IMG/VR virus record: IMGVR_UViG_3300025899_000001
Location: 1-43,175 of that record
Source: a virus
Strand: one strand, 5' to 3'
DNA: 43,175 bases
How positions within the stretch are numbered: the stretch's first letter is position 1; every line of letters begins with the position of its first letter. The notes under the pieces were generated by a model. That model saw only the letters and a program-made list of their open reading frames with translations, was not told the DNA's origin and did not search any database. The position numbers and the translations under genes were made by a program. This document shows positions 21,098-30,048 of the stretch, in pieces.

Positions 21098-22327
21098 CTA
21101 GTCTTTCTGACAGGCGAAGAAGTCCACGTAGAGCGGCAGGTTCGACTGCGCGTCCGACGCCCCCGTGACGCCGAGGGCCCCTGATGCCGCCGTCGCTCCG
21201 GTGATCGTGGCGGCGACTCCCTGGGTCGCGCCTCCCGTGATGCCGGGGTTGGCGTTCCCGGTGTTCCCCATCGTGTGAAAGTGATCGCCGGTCGTGTTCG
21301 TGTTGCCGCTCACCCCGTGGGTATGGGGCGCACGGGTGCAGTTCTGGTTGCCGCCCGCATCCATGATCCCCGAGCCGTTCGACTCCACGTCGGTCTGCGC
21401 GGTAAACGAGTGCGCGTGGTTCCCTGCCGTGTCCGTGTTCGGCACACTGTGCGAGTGCGCGGCGACAGAGAGCGTGCCGCCCCCGTGACTGTGCGATGGA
21501 CTCGCAAGGGTGCCGACGCCATGCGTGTGCGTCGGCGCGGCGTACGTCCCCGGCCCATGCGAGTGCGAGGCCGCGCCCCCCGAGCCGTACGCGCCATTCA
21601 TCCGCACGTAGCGTCCGTCCCATCCGGCGATCCGGGTGTAGCCCGGGGGACACGGGGTCACAAAAAAGACGATCGCCCCTGACGGGACGCCCGCGCTTTG
21701 CGGCGGGGTTGTCCACGCGCCGGTCCCGTCCAGGTACTGCGCGGCATTGCCATTCAGATTGAGGGTGCCGACGTTCCCGACGCCGAGGTTAGTTCTCGCC
21801 GCTGCCGGGGTGCCCGCGCCCGTACCGCCATCGGTGATCGGGATCTGCGCGACGGTGGACGGTTCTCCGAGCGTAGCCTTGACGTAGCCATTCGCCAGCG
21901 AACTCATCACCCGTTCATTGGTCAACGCGCCGTGCGGCGAGACCACCCAGTAGGTCGCATCGACCGTCGCGTTGACGGCCACGCCACCCCCGGGCCAGGG
22001 CTCAGGCGGCGTGGTCGTCCCGTCCACCACGCACACGTACGCAATCCCATCGGCGGCGACGACGATGTCGCCGTCATGGTAGGCAGGGCCCGCTCGGTAA
22101 TCCCCGAGGTACTCCATCCCCCCGGAGCCACTGCCGCCCGTCCCGCCTCCAGCGGCGGGGATGATCGGAATCCCGCCGACCGTGATCGAATCGACGTGGA
22201 TGTCGCCGTGGCTCCCGTTCGCCTTGTGCTCGACATCCCAAAACCCGGAGATGGTCGCGACGAGGCCGTCGAGTTCCTCACGGACCACCGTGGGGAGCAT
22301 GTTGCGAAACTTGAGCGCGAGTTGCAC
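21098..22327 (-). CDS. Tail fibre / receptor-binding protein with periodic HxH metal motifs, 409 aa
   Basis: Residues 160-200 show a common fibre repeat (ITDGGTGAGTPAAARTNLG). Residues 225-245 resemble a tail-collar segment (CPPGYTRIAGWDGRYVRMNG). HxH pairs then recur at 255, 267, 279, 291, 304, 335 and 349, four of them exactly 12 residues apart. In the T4 gp37 tip, similar HxH series hold iron ions along a trimeric needle. The protein therefore probably ends in a metal-bound needle and a small receptor-binding head. It starts with GTG, 3 bases after the nozzle gene. Confidence 0.78.
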   Translation of the reverse strand: MQLALKFRNMLPTVVREELDGLVATISGFWDVEHKANGSHGDIHVDSITVGGIPIIPAAGGGTGGSGSGGMEYLGDYRAGPAYHDGDIVVAADGIAYVCVVDGTTTPPEPWPGGGVAVNATVDATYWVVSPHGALTNERVMSSLANGYVKATLGEPSTVAQIPITDGGTGAGTPAAARTNLGVGNVGTLNLNGNAAQYLDGTGAWTTPPQSAGVPSGAIVFFVTPCPPGYTRIAGWDGRYVRMNGAYGSGGAASHSHGPGTYAAPTHTHGVGTLASPSHSHGGGTLSVAAHSHSVPNTDTAGNHAHSFTAQTDVESNGSGIMDAGGNQNCTRAPHTHGVSGNTNTTGDHFHTMGNTGNANPGITGGATQGVAATITGATAASGALGVTGASDAQSNLPLYVDFFACQKD

Positions 22328-22330
22328 GGA

Positions 22331-24355
22331 CTAGCGATCCTCTTCGCGTCGGACCCGCAAGATGAGTTGATCGAGGGCGTACTGCCCGTCGATGATCCCC
22401 GGATTGGAAATCTCGACCTGGAGGGCCGCGCAACTGGCCGCGCCGAGATCGCGCAAGGGGACAATGACCCGCGTGGTCACTGGCGTCGTAGGTCCAATCG
22501 CGGCGACGGCCGTGCGGACCTCCAATCCGAAGTCGCGGATCGTGGTCACCGAGATCGGCAACGTCGCGGGGGTGGGCGCAGGGTATGGGAGGGACCAGCC
22601 CACGAGATGCCCTTCGATGACGCCGCCGTGGAGCGCCACCGATCCGCCCGGGAGCACTACCCCTGTGCGAATGAGTGTCGGCACAAACGATCCGAGATCG
22701 CGCACCCCCACATCGCAAACCCAAAAGCGAGTCGCGGTGGACGGATTCAGTTCCTCGGCACTCCCGATGTAGGGCTTCAGCTTGAGCGAGTTTTGCACCG
22801 GGGTCGCATCGACCTGGAACTTCTCCGAATACATCGTGGAGCACCACGCATAGGAGGACCGGCCCTGGTGTTGACACCAGCCCCGACGCACCCCGCCGAC
22901 CTCGGTAAAGCGGCCCTGCTTCACATCGAACACGAGCTTGAGATCGGGACTGCCCGACGCCGACACGCCCGTGTTGACCCACCACCAGACCTGATGCAGA
23001 TCCGCGTGGTAGATCCCGTGCGCCCCCTTCGCGACATCCGACGCCTTAGTGAGATCAACCGTCGCCCACAGATCCTCGATGTCGCGTCCGCAGTACTGCA
23101 ACCCGTTCTGGCCGAGCCGATACGGCCCACGCTTGCTGAGGAAGTACAAACACTCGTGCCCCGACTCGTCCTCCGCGAGCACGATCGTCTGATGGCGAAT
23201 CGTGCCGCACCGCTTCGTGACGGTCACAGGGCGATAGGGGGCCCCTGCAACTCCCGTGCGGACCATCTTGTAGATGCGGTCGTACTTGAACACATGGATC
23301 GCGTCGAACAGCGGGCCCCCGACGCCGCGAATCTCGCCACCCTCGCCCGGGTCGAAGTCGATGAACGGGATGTTGCTGGTCGTCCAGTCAAAGCGTTCAT
23401 CGTTGCCGACCCCCGACGCATCGTTGAGGATGGGCGTCCACCAGACCCGCGAGGCTTGCTGGCTGGAGATCGTCGGCAGGAGGTTCCAGCGGCCCGCACT
23501 GATCAGCCGCGCCTCGTCCACGATCAGATACCGCGCATCGGGCGGCAGGGTGTAGCTGCCGATGAGCGGCCACAGTTCCAGGGTGCCGGGGAAACTCGCG
23601 GGCGGCAGGATGTCGGTGTAGCTCGTGGTCCCGATCGGGATCGTGGCGATGCGGTAGTACGGCCCCGGGTCATTACTGGCGGTCCCCGTCACTGCCGAGC
23701 CGTACAGTTCCCAGTGCGTCTCGCCTTCGTTCAGGAGCGCCCCGCGTGTGATCACCCACCCGCCGTTATTGGCGATCGTGAGGGACTTCACGGGGGACAG
23801 TTCCGACCGGCGCACGGTGACGCCTGAGTCCTGGCGCGTGTAGTCGATGCGATACCCGCGATAGGCCGAGATGCCCGTCCCGGCCGCTGCCGTCACCGAC
23901 GCCGCAATCGGGGCTGCACTGAGCCCCACGGCGCGGATCACCGTGCCGTCCCACACATGCAAGCGAGCGTCGGTGTTGGGGTACGCGAGAAACAGCTTGC
24001 CGTTGAATGACACGCCGACCACCACGATCGGGTCGGTCGCGGACGGGTTCATCAGCGACAGGCTGCTCCACGCGCCCGCGAGCAACCGACGCACCGCGCC
24101 GGTCCCGTCGAAGCCCCACAACTCGTTGTCGCGTTCCTCGGCGACGACGTGCCGGAGGATCGACAGGATGACGTTACTCGGGGCGGGCCCCCACAACGCG
24201 GTCGCCCCGGTGCGTTTCCGCCCCATGAGCCCGACAAACCAATCGACGTTGATCGCTTCCGCGCATTGGTCGGCCTCAAGCTGCAACGGCGAGTCCACTC
24301 CGTTGCGGCCACCCCGCAGATCCGTGATGGTCAGCAGATCGGTGCGCGAGGCCAC
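22331..24355 (-). CDS. Tail nozzle / tail tubular protein B-like, 674 aa
   Basis: This long beta-rich protein has propeller-like repeats: segments such as ELWGFDGTGAVRRLLAG, KLFLAYPNTDARLHVWDG and FDAIHVFKYDRIYKMVRTG have the alternating strand and turn pattern of phage nozzle proteins (T7 gp12/P22 gp10 class). Its length and its position between the adaptor gene and the fibres fit. It would form the distal tail tube to which fibres attach. The start is GTG. The assignment rests on fold-like pattern and order, not on a diagnostic motif. Confidence 0.65.
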   Translation of the reverse strand: MASRTDLLTITDLRGGRNGVDSPLQLEADQCAEAINVDWFVGLMGRKRTGATALWGPAPSNVILSILRHVVAEERDNELWGFDGTGAVRRLLAGAWSSLSLMNPSATDPIVVVGVSFNGKLFLAYPNTDARLHVWDGTVIRAVGLSAAPIAASVTAAAGTGISAYRGYRIDYTRQDSGVTVRRSELSPVKSLTIANNGGWVITRGALLNEGETHWELYGSAVTGTASNDPGPYYRIATIPIGTTSYTDILPPASFPGTLELWPLIGSYTLPPDARYLIVDEARLISAGRWNLLPTISSQQASRVWWTPILNDASGVGNDERFDWTTSNIPFIDFDPGEGGEIRGVGGPLFDAIHVFKYDRIYKMVRTGVAGAPYRPVTVTKRCGTIRHQTIVLAEDESGHECLYFLSKRGPYRLGQNGLQYCGRDIEDLWATVDLTKASDVAKGAHGIYHADLHQVWWWVNTGVSASGSPDLKLVFDVKQGRFTEVGGVRRGWCQHQGRSSYAWCSTMYSEKFQVDATPVQNSLKLKPYIGSAEELNPSTATRFWVCDVGVRDLGSFVPTLIRTGVVLPGGSVALHGGVIEGHLVGWSLPYPAPTPATLPISVTTIRDFGLEVRTAVAAIGPTTPVTTRVIVPLRDLGAASCAALQVEISNPGIIDGQYALDQLILRVRREEDR

Positions 24356-24358
24356 GGG

Positions 24359-25354
24359 TTAGCTCCCGGCCGGGAACATCGGCCCGAGACGCGACGGGCT
24401 GGGGGCGACAGGGATCGCATGGGCGCGGTAGGCATCGTGGTTGTCTACCCAGGCTCGCAGTTCCCGGGTCCGCGCATCGACCAGGGTGCGCGTCGTCAAC
24501 CAACGGTCGTCGCTCTTGAACTCGTACTCGTCCATGCGAGCGAGGAGCGCAATGATGTCGTGGAAGTCGATGGGGAGCATCGGCTCATCGAGCGGGTCGA
24601 TCAGCGGGAGGATCTCGCGCTCGTAGTCCACCCAGTAGGTGAGCGTGTCGGAAGGGACCGGATAGAACCCGATGCGGTAGTAGCGAGCGGTGGTCTGGTT
24701 CCGGCTGATCTGGCTCACGAGATTGCCGCCCGTGTCCGCATCAAAGAGCGCGACGGAGCCGGTCAACGCGGCACTGCTCGTGAACTCGATAATGTCGGTC
24801 GGGGTGAACCCAGCCGGGAGCGCCACCGGATTGCGGACCAGCGGGTCTGGTGTGCTCAGGGTAGGGGTTAGCGTAAAGATTTGTCCTGGGGTGCCCAGGT
24901 AGTCGCCGACGAGCACCAGCGTAAACGTTGCGGTTCCAGGCGGCACAAGCGTGGCGGCGATCCACAACGCGGGCGCGACAGGAAAGATGAGCCGAGTCGC
25001 CACAGGCGAGAACCCCAGCGGGATCCACGTCTCGGGCGTCCCCGTCACGTCCTGTGGATTCGCGTTGTGCTCACGGACCCACTCCATCGAATTGGTCCCG
25101 AGCAGAAACCCGTTGGCCTGATCCATCACCCGCGTGATCCGAGCGCACCCGTAGGGCAACCCGTAGCTCGGGCGATTCGGGACCGTCACCAGCGTGGTCG
25201 TCGCCATCCGCAAGGACCGCATCCGATCGGTCGCGAGCAGTTGCCGATGCCGCTGATTGATGAACCCGTCGATCCGGTTTTTCACGGAGGCCGGAGGCGT
25301 ATCGGCGTAATCGAACCGCCGATAGACATCCAATTCAATTTCGTTGAGCGTCAT
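24359..25354 (-). CDS. Head-tail adaptor / tail tubular protein A-like, 331 aa
   Basis: The N-terminus (TLNEIELDVYRRFDYADTPP, then VKNRIDGFINQRHRQLLA) is a helical bundle of the type found in gp4/gp11-like adaptors that dock under the portal. The middle is beta-rich with an insertion (about 130-200). A C-terminal helix (DIIALLARMDEYEFKSDDRW) resembles the docking helix of tail adaptors. It overlaps the metallopeptidase gene by 4 bases and directly precedes the nozzle-like gene, the expected order in short-tailed phages. Confidence 0.65.
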   Translation of the reverse strand: MTLNEIELDVYRRFDYADTPPASVKNRIDGFINQRHRQLLATDRMRSLRMATTTLVTVPNRPSYGLPYGCARITRVMDQANGFLLGTNSMEWVREHNANPQDVTGTPETWIPLGFSPVATRLIFPVAPALWIAATLVPPGTATFTLVLVGDYLGTPGQIFTLTPTLSTPDPLVRNPVALPAGFTPTDIIEFTSSAALTGSVALFDADTGGNLVSQISRNQTTARYYRIGFYPVPSDTLTYWVDYEREILPLIDPLDEPMLPIDFHDIIALLARMDEYEFKSDDRWLTTRTLVDARTRELRAWVDNHDAYRAHAIPVAPSPSRLGPMFPAGS

Positions 25355-25956
25355 GGTGTCGATCGCTTTCGCGATTTCCCTTCCGCCTCACGGAGGTAGC
25401 GATACTTCTCGGCGAGCCCGCCCGCCGCCATCGCACTCTCTTCATCCTTGCCCGACGCGTGCGAAAACTCGTGAATCAACGTATCGAGCACGCCCGTCGA
25501 GTTGGGATCGCGAATATCGGAGGACGGTCCCCACGGTTTCACCGAGATGTCGCCGTGGGCGTACGCGCCTTCCAGTCCTTGTGGGCCCAGCCAATCCGGG
25601 CTGAGGCCCATGTCGGTCAGGGCCTTGATCCCGCTATACCCTGGCCCCTGCGTCACCCGATGCACGCCCGCTTTGATACGTGGATCGAGATTCGCCAGTG
25701 TCGTCGCCATCCGCGCAAACTCGGGACTCCCGGCGATCACGGGATCCGGCTGAAACATCGCGGGCGACGGCGGCGGATCAGGTGTGTCCGCAAAGAGCCC
25801 CTGATGCCCAGGGGGACGGTCCTTCGCAAACACCTCACGCACGTCGTTGAGGAGACGGGGATCCTTGGCGAGGTCGGGATCCTCCGTCTCGTTGTTGAGC
25901 ACCCGCAACATGGCCCGATACCGTAGCTCCTTCGGATCGGGAGGGGGCTTGGGCAT
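25351..25956 (-). CDS. Virion-module metallopeptidase-like protein (HEFSH zincin), 201 aa
   Basis: LIHEFSHASGKDEE contains the zincin motif HExxH (H162, E163, H166), with acidic residues at 172-173 that could be the third ligand. The N-terminal 90 residues are charged or Pro-rich and probably disordered. The protein sits among head and tail genes. It may be a structural protein with a peptidase domain, a maturation protease or a cell-wall-acting enzyme carried in the tail. A non-catalytic fold is possible, since only one motif is seen. Confidence 0.6.
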   Translation of the reverse strand: MPKPPPDPKELRYRAMLRVLNNETEDPDLAKDPRLLNDVREVFAKDRPPGHQGLFADTPDPPPSPAMFQPDPVIAGSPEFARMATTLANLDPRIKAGVHRVTQGPGYSGIKALTDMGLSPDWLGPQGLEGAYAHGDISVKPWGPSSDIRDPNSTGVLDTLIHEFSHASGKDEESAMAAGGLAEKYRYLREAEGKSRKRSTP

Positions 25957-25969
25957 CGACTACCACGCC

Positions 25970-26371
25970 TTACGTGAGCGTGAAGTTGACCGCTGGCGTC
26001 GAGACTTGCTCGTCTACGCTGATCACCACCACGGCGTACGCGGCAGCGACGAGGCCGACCGGATCGAGATCCACCTTCAACTGCGTCGGGCTGATGTAGG
26101 TGACCTTCTTGATACGGGGGTGGTCCTCGATGCCCGCGAAGGAAACGTGCGAGCCGTTGGTGAACAGCGTCCCTGTCAGCGTGAGCGTCACCGGGACTGC
26201 CGCCGCCGCCACCATCGTGTTGGGCGCAATCGAGGCGAGGGTCGGCACAGGGCGCGTCACCGGATCGGTGTACGCCGCCACGCCGGACTGTGGATAGGGC
26301 GACGTGAGCGCGGGGTACCCAATCGGTGAACCCGCCGCCGCCGCACGAGGATCCCAGGTATCGAGGGCCAT
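25970..26371 (-). CDS. IPT/TIG Ig-like structural protein, 133 aa
   Basis: Residues 40-133 form an IPT/TIG-type Ig-like beta-sandwich: PTLASIAPNTM, VTLTLTGTLFTNGSHVSFAG, then THISP-type turn (ISPTQLKVDLD) and a final strand (PAVNFTLT). Such domains occur on phage head or tail proteins and help surface binding or capsid decoration. It is the partner of the related protein at 26386. A strong AGGAGA ribosome site supports the start. Confidence 0.68.
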   Translation of the reverse strand: MALDTWDPRAAAAGSPIGYPALTSPYPQSGVAAYTDPVTRPVPTLASIAPNTMVAAAAVPVTLTLTGTLFTNGSHVSFAGIEDHPRIKKVTYISPTQLKVDLDPVGLVAAAYAVVVISVDEQVSTPAVNFTLT

Positions 26372-26385
26372 GATCGTCTCCTGTT

Positions 26386-26868
26386 CTAGCGATGACGTGA
26401 TCGGCTGGCCGTGCCAGCAACGGGATCGAGGAAGGTAAACGTCTGCGCGTTACTGAGTACCCCCGCCCCGCTGCGGACCTGTACGTCCACCGCGACGGGG
26501 GCTGCCCATACGGCCATGTTGACGCCGGTTTGCACTTCGGTGTCGGACACCACAGTCGTCGGCTCATCGAAGCCGTTGAACACGATCACCGACTCCTCAT
26601 CGAACCCCGTGCCCAGGACCGAGATCGTGAAGTCGGGATCCCCCAACGTCGCCGAGTTGGGCACGAGGGAGTCCACGGTCGGCGGCGGGGCTTCCTCGCC
26701 CGGGGGTGTGTAGATCGGGTTCTCTTCCGGGTACGGCTTACTGGGATCGGGCCGCGCAATCGGGACGCTCGGATCCACCACGCTTCGGGGATCGGACGCC
26801 TCGTAGACGGTCGGCCCCTCGGGAGTGGCAGTGTGCGTCCGACGCTTGGGCTGTCGTCTGATGGTCAC
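26386..26868 (-). CDS. IPT/TIG Ig-like structural protein, 160 aa
   Basis: A disordered, Pro-rich N-terminus (1-62) is followed by an IPT/TIG domain: PTVDSLVPNSATLGDPDFTI, GTGFDEESVIVFNGFDEPT and a closing strand SNAQTFTFL. It begins with GTG after GGAGAGG. Two neighbouring Ig-like genes suggest duplicated head-decoration or tail-surface proteins. The basic N-terminal tail could anchor it to the capsid. Confidence 0.66.
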   Translation of the reverse strand: MTIRRQPKRRTHTATPEGPTVYEASDPRSVVDPSVPIARPDPSKPYPEENPIYTPPGEEAPPPTVDSLVPNSATLGDPDFTISVLGTGFDEESVIVFNGFDEPTTVVSDTEVQTGVNMAVWAAPVAVDVQVRSGAGVLSNAQTFTFLDPVAGTASRSRHR

Positions 26869-26877
26869 GAACCTCTC

Positions 26878-27435
26878 CTACACGCTCGCGGTGAGCTTGC
26901 GGACTTCCTGTTGATCCACTACCTCGCGCAACATCGTCGCGAAGGAGGGGAAGTTTTGTTTCTGATCGTCGTCGGCGCAGGGGAACGCAATCGTGAGCCG
27001 CTCGACGGTCTTGCCATCGACGCGCATCCGGGGGATCACATGGAACGGGATGACGAGCCCATCGGCTTTCGTGATCTCGTAGCTCCCCGGTTCCAGCTTG
27101 TTCAGCAGTTCGATCTCCTGCCGCATGAGCGTCTGGCGTTCCAGCGGGTAGGGCCCGAGGAACATATCGCACACGAGTTGCGGACGCGGGTGATCGCGCT
27201 CGCCCCGAGGGTTGTAGACCGAGAAGTCGGGATGCGTGTCGTTCTCGGGACGCAGTTGCTTCCGCATCGCGAGCGCATGAATCTCGGCTTCCGCCTGGAC
27301 CCGATCGGTCTGCCCGCCCCGGATCGCTTCGACCAGCCGATCGAATTGATCGCCCGTGAACGCGACGTTCGTGCTGCGAGCCGGGGGCTCGGGTTGGTCG
27401 TTCCCCTCGGGATCAAACGGCACATCGACAGACAT
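26878..27435 (-). CDS. Hypothetical head-region protein, 185 aa
   Basis: The N-terminus is acidic/Pro-rich. Residues 28-60 are helical (DQFDRLVEAIRGGQTDRVQA). The core contains QLVCDMFLGPYPLERQTLMR and VIPFHVIPRMRVDGKTVERL. The layout matches unnamed proteins often found just downstream of phage capsid genes, but no function is known. GGAGGAG precedes the ATG. It may be a minor capsid or head-completion protein. Confidence 0.6.
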   Translation of the reverse strand: MSVDVPFDPEGNDQPEPPARSTNVAFTGDQFDRLVEAIRGGQTDRVQAEAEIHALAMRKQLRPENDTHPDFSVYNPRGERDHPRPQLVCDMFLGPYPLERQTLMRQEIELLNKLEPGSYEITKADGLVIPFHVIPRMRVDGKTVERLTIAFPCADDDQKQNFPSFATMLREVVDQQEVRKLTASV

Positions 27436-27447
27436 CAGGACTCCTCC

Positions 27448-27741
27448 TCAGAACGCCCCGACGCCCCACAGGCGCGAGACAAACACGCGGAAATCTTTCG
27501 GCGCGGCAAGGGCCGCATCCCCGATCCAGATCGTGCCCAGTTCCATCAGATCGGCAAACGCGGTCTTGAGGTCCGCGACTTCCGCGTCGGTGTAGCCTAG
27601 GGCGATGAGATCCGCATTGGGGGTTGCCGCGAGGAACTGCTGGAGCGTCAGCACGTCGCCGAAGCTGCGCTGAAACTGCCGCGCAATGTCTCCGGCGCGG
27701 ATATCGATCTCGTCTTTCGTGATCGCGAGCCCGACACTCAT
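27448..27741 (-). CDS. Hypothetical small head-region protein, 97 aa
   Basis: The 97-residue product is helical, with an N-terminal amphipathic part (EIDIRAGDIARQFQRSFGDV) and an Ala/Leu-rich core with DAEVADLKTAFADLMELG. It resembles small head proteins that follow the capsid gene, but no family was recognised. Its start overlaps the stop of the 39-residue gene upstream (TGATG), so the two are coupled. Confidence 0.6.
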   Translation of the reverse strand: MSVGLAITKDEIDIRAGDIARQFQRSFGDVLTLQQFLAATPNADLIALGYTDAEVADLKTAFADLMELGTIWIGDAALAAPKDFRVFVSRLWGVGAF

Positions 27742-27860
27742 CAGGTCTCCTTCACCAGCGGCAGCGGCTTCGCCTTCGTGATCTTCCCCGGCTTGCGGGT
27801 CTGCTCGATCGGTTTACCGTTGAGCACGTCGAGCATCGCTTGATACTTCGTAGTTGCCAT
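27741..27860 (-). CDS. Micro-protein of 39 aa after the capsid gene
   Basis: This short frame begins at ATG 27860 (MATTKYQAMLDVLNGKPIEQ) and ends in a basic, Pro-containing tail (KITKAKPLPLVKET). The TGATG junction with the next gene is strong evidence that it is translated. It lies between the capsid terminator and the 97-residue gene. The function is unknown. It may be a small head-binding peptide. Confidence 0.6.
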   Translation of the reverse strand: MATTKYQAMLDVLNGKPIEQTRKPGKITKAKPLPLVKET

Positions 27861-27873
27861 GACGTGCCTCACG

Positions 27874-27897
27874 AAAAACCCTGACGGGAGCTAGGGT
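27874..27897 (-). terminator. Intrinsic terminator after the major capsid gene
   Basis: Read leftward, ACCCT and AGGGT form a 5-bp stem around a 10-base loop, followed directly by TTTT. Outer CTCAC/GTGAG can extend the pairing. It lies 30 bases past the capsid stop, where many phages limit read-through after the most expressed gene. Confidence 0.65.
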
Positions 27898-27927
27898 GAG
27901 CAACCCGCCCCCGCCAGGGATCGCCTT

Positions 27928-28905
27928 TTAGTTGATCGCGGTGATCACGCCCAGGCGACGAGGGTTGTTGGAGTAGAGGTTGCAGATCGTCATCACCTTA
28001 AAGATGTCGGCGGTCTGGTTCGCAGGATCGACGCTCGGGAAGCCCTTCATCCAGTAGCCGGACTGGTAGGCGAGCTTCAGGTTGGTGGTCTGGAGCATGT
28101 AGAGGGCCCCCGCCGTACACGCCACGTCGTACGAGATCGGGATGTCCTTGAACATCAGGGCATCCGACTGGAAGCCCGTGAGCCCCTTGTCGCCCTTCGA
28201 TTCCCGGTTGTACCGCTCGTTCTTGGTGAGGAGCGACTCAAAGCCCTCAAACACCGCCATGTCGGTCACGGCGAAGCCGGGGTGCGCTCCGGTGACGCCG
28301 TTGCTGCACAGGTTGTACATGTGCCGCATCGCCGCCTGGAGGTTGTCGAACGCGGTCGTGGTCTTGGTCCCGACGCTCTGCTGGTTGCGCCAGAACGAGA
28401 AGGCCGACCGGCTGATCCCGCCGACCGTGCCGGTCGCCGGAGTGGACGACACGAGGTACCCGAGCCCGCCCATCACCTTGCCGCCCGTGCCGGTACCGTC
28501 GCCAAACATGTCCGTGTTGAGGACACGCTTGAACGTGTTGCGGAGGTTTTCGAGTTTCGCGGCCAGCAGATCGAACTTGCGGCCCGAGCCCTGGTTCTTG
28601 GCGCGTTCCAGTTCCGACATGACCACCGTGCCCGCGTACTCCTTCCAGCCGAAGGAGAACTCATCGAACACATCCACGCGGGTCGTGTCGAGCAGATCGA
28701 GATCGGTGTACGCCTTGACGGTCGTGTTGACGGCGTACTCGATCGAGCCGTTGATGGAGCGCCCGCCATCGATCGACTTGAACCCGCCGCCCTCCTGCAT
28801 CCGGTTCAGGAGCCAGTAGTCGTTGTGGATGTTGTCCTCGGGCTTGGTCCCGACGACGTTCTCCCACGCTTGCGCGATTGTCTGTCCTACGTTGGGATCG
28901 GCCAT
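27928..28905 (-). CDS. Major capsid protein (HK97-like fold expected), 325 aa
   Basis: The size, the position after a scaffold gene, and motifs such as IAQAWENVVGTKPEDNIHN, YAGTVVMSELERAKNQGSGR and LKLAYQSGYWMKGFP match major capsid proteins of short-tailed phages (AKO59007-like). Residues 100-140 contain a long helix (KFDLLAAKLENLRNTFKRVL) typical of the spine helix. It is followed by an intrinsic terminator and preceded by the scaffold at 28933. There is no protease cleavage region of HK97 type; the scaffold is separate. Confidence 0.85.
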   Translation of the reverse strand: MADPNVGQTIAQAWENVVGTKPEDNIHNDYWLLNRMQEGGGFKSIDGGRSINGSIEYAVNTTVKAYTDLDLLDTTRVDVFDEFSFGWKEYAGTVVMSELERAKNQGSGRKFDLLAAKLENLRNTFKRVLNTDMFGDGTGTGGKVMGGLGYLVSSTPATGTVGGISRSAFSFWRNQQSVGTKTTTAFDNLQAAMRHMYNLCSNGVTGAHPGFAVTDMAVFEGFESLLTKNERYNRESKGDKGLTGFQSDALMFKDIPISYDVACTAGALYMLQTTNLKLAYQSGYWMKGFPSVDPANQTADIFKVMTICNLYSNNPRRLGVITAIN

Positions 28906-28932
28906 GGTGAATCCTCCCGGCTCGCGGACCCG

Positions 28933-29988
28933 TTACCGTCGTCCGACCGCATCAGCGGCCTTGAGGGCTTCCTCAAACGACTTCGGGCGCGAGGCCACGG
29001 CGACGGCCCCGGTCGAGGGGTTCCGTGCGGACGCGGCAGCTTTCTGGTTAAGGGAGGACAGCAGTTCGCTTTTCGCATTCGATGAGAGGGACGGCAACAC
29101 CTTGGTCGCGAGCACCTTGATGTACGCATCGCGGATCGCTTGCCCGACGAGGTGATCGGGCATCGGCGGCATCATGCGAAAGACCTTTTCGATCTCCGCT
29201 TTCTGCTCCGTGAAGTACGGCAACTGCGTCATCTCGCGAAGGGTCGAGGACGCAAACTCATTCGCGGCTTGGGTCGCCGCGATGATCGTGTCGCGCTCCT
29301 GGCGGGACTGCATGTCCTGCTGGAGGGGCTGCAACTCTTGCCGGACCTGGGTGAGCAATTGATTGCTCAACCAGCGATCGCGCTCGGCCAGCTTTTGCGC
29401 GGAGTACCAGGAGTAGCCGTCCACCACGATGTCGGGCTGGGGTTCCTGGGCTTGTGCGGGCTGGGCGTGGCCGTTGCCGCCATTCGGCTTACTCGCCAGG
29501 AGTTTGGCGACATGGGACCGAAGGACGGGGGCGTACTCCGGGCTCCCGGTCAGATCATCGAGTGCCCCGAGGACAAACGAGACCGGATCTTGAGCCCACT
29601 GCCGTGCGAGGTTCGTGATCGCCTGAAAGTGCTCAGGGCCGACCGACAGGGCCCAGCCGTACTGCTGCTGGACGGCCTGTTGCGCCTCGTCACGGGCGCG
29701 GGTGCGGGTGTTTTCGAGGATCGCCTTGTGGCGGTCCACGGGGATAGGCCCATTGGCCGGATCCCACTCGTCTGGCGTCGTCGGTTGCGGAACAGCACTG
29801 CCGTCACCTGGAGCCGGTTGTGTCGCCACCGTCGCGGGCGCACCAGGGTTAGGAACGGACGTGGAAGCGGGGGACGGGTCCGCTGTCGCTGAGGAAGGCA
29901 CAGACGGCGCGGCAGAGTCAGTACTCCCCGTTCCGGCTGCGGCCCCTTCCAAAGCCTGCCCGAAAGTCGGGCGGGTGTCGTCTGGCAT
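28933..29988 (-). CDS. Putative capsid scaffolding protein, 351 aa
   Basis: The N-terminal 90 residues are low-complexity Ala/Pro/Ser/Thr. Residues 85-200 are helical with Gln/Ala-rich coiled coil (ARDEAQQAVQQQYGWAL), and 200-320 carry long charged helices (LTQVRQELQPLQQDMQSRQE). The C-terminus is Lys/Ala-rich (SFEEALKAADAVG), as scaffolds use to bind the capsid floor. It lies immediately before the capsid gene. No protease motif is present. Confidence 0.75.
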   Translation of the reverse strand: MPDDTRPTFGQALEGAAAGTGSTDSAAPSVPSSATADPSPASTSVPNPGAPATVATQPAPGDGSAVPQPTTPDEWDPANGPIPVDRHKAILENTRTRARDEAQQAVQQQYGWALSVGPEHFQAITNLARQWAQDPVSFVLGALDDLTGSPEYAPVLRSHVAKLLASKPNGGNGHAQPAQAQEPQPDIVVDGYSWYSAQKLAERDRWLSNQLLTQVRQELQPLQQDMQSRQERDTIIAATQAANEFASSTLREMTQLPYFTEQKAEIEKVFRMMPPMPDHLVGQAIRDAYIKVLATKVLPSLSSNAKSELLSSLNQKAAASARNPSTGAVAVASRPKSFEEALKAADAVGRR

Positions 29989-30048
29989 GGTCGAGACGAT
30001 GCTGATGTGTAGAGAGGTCCGTCAAGGGACTCCTCAACGACAGCGGAT

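Noticed and set aside
21698-23827. 709-codon open frame on the plus strand
   Set aside because: It crosses two real minus-strand genes in antisense, with Arg/His/Asp-rich chance composition.
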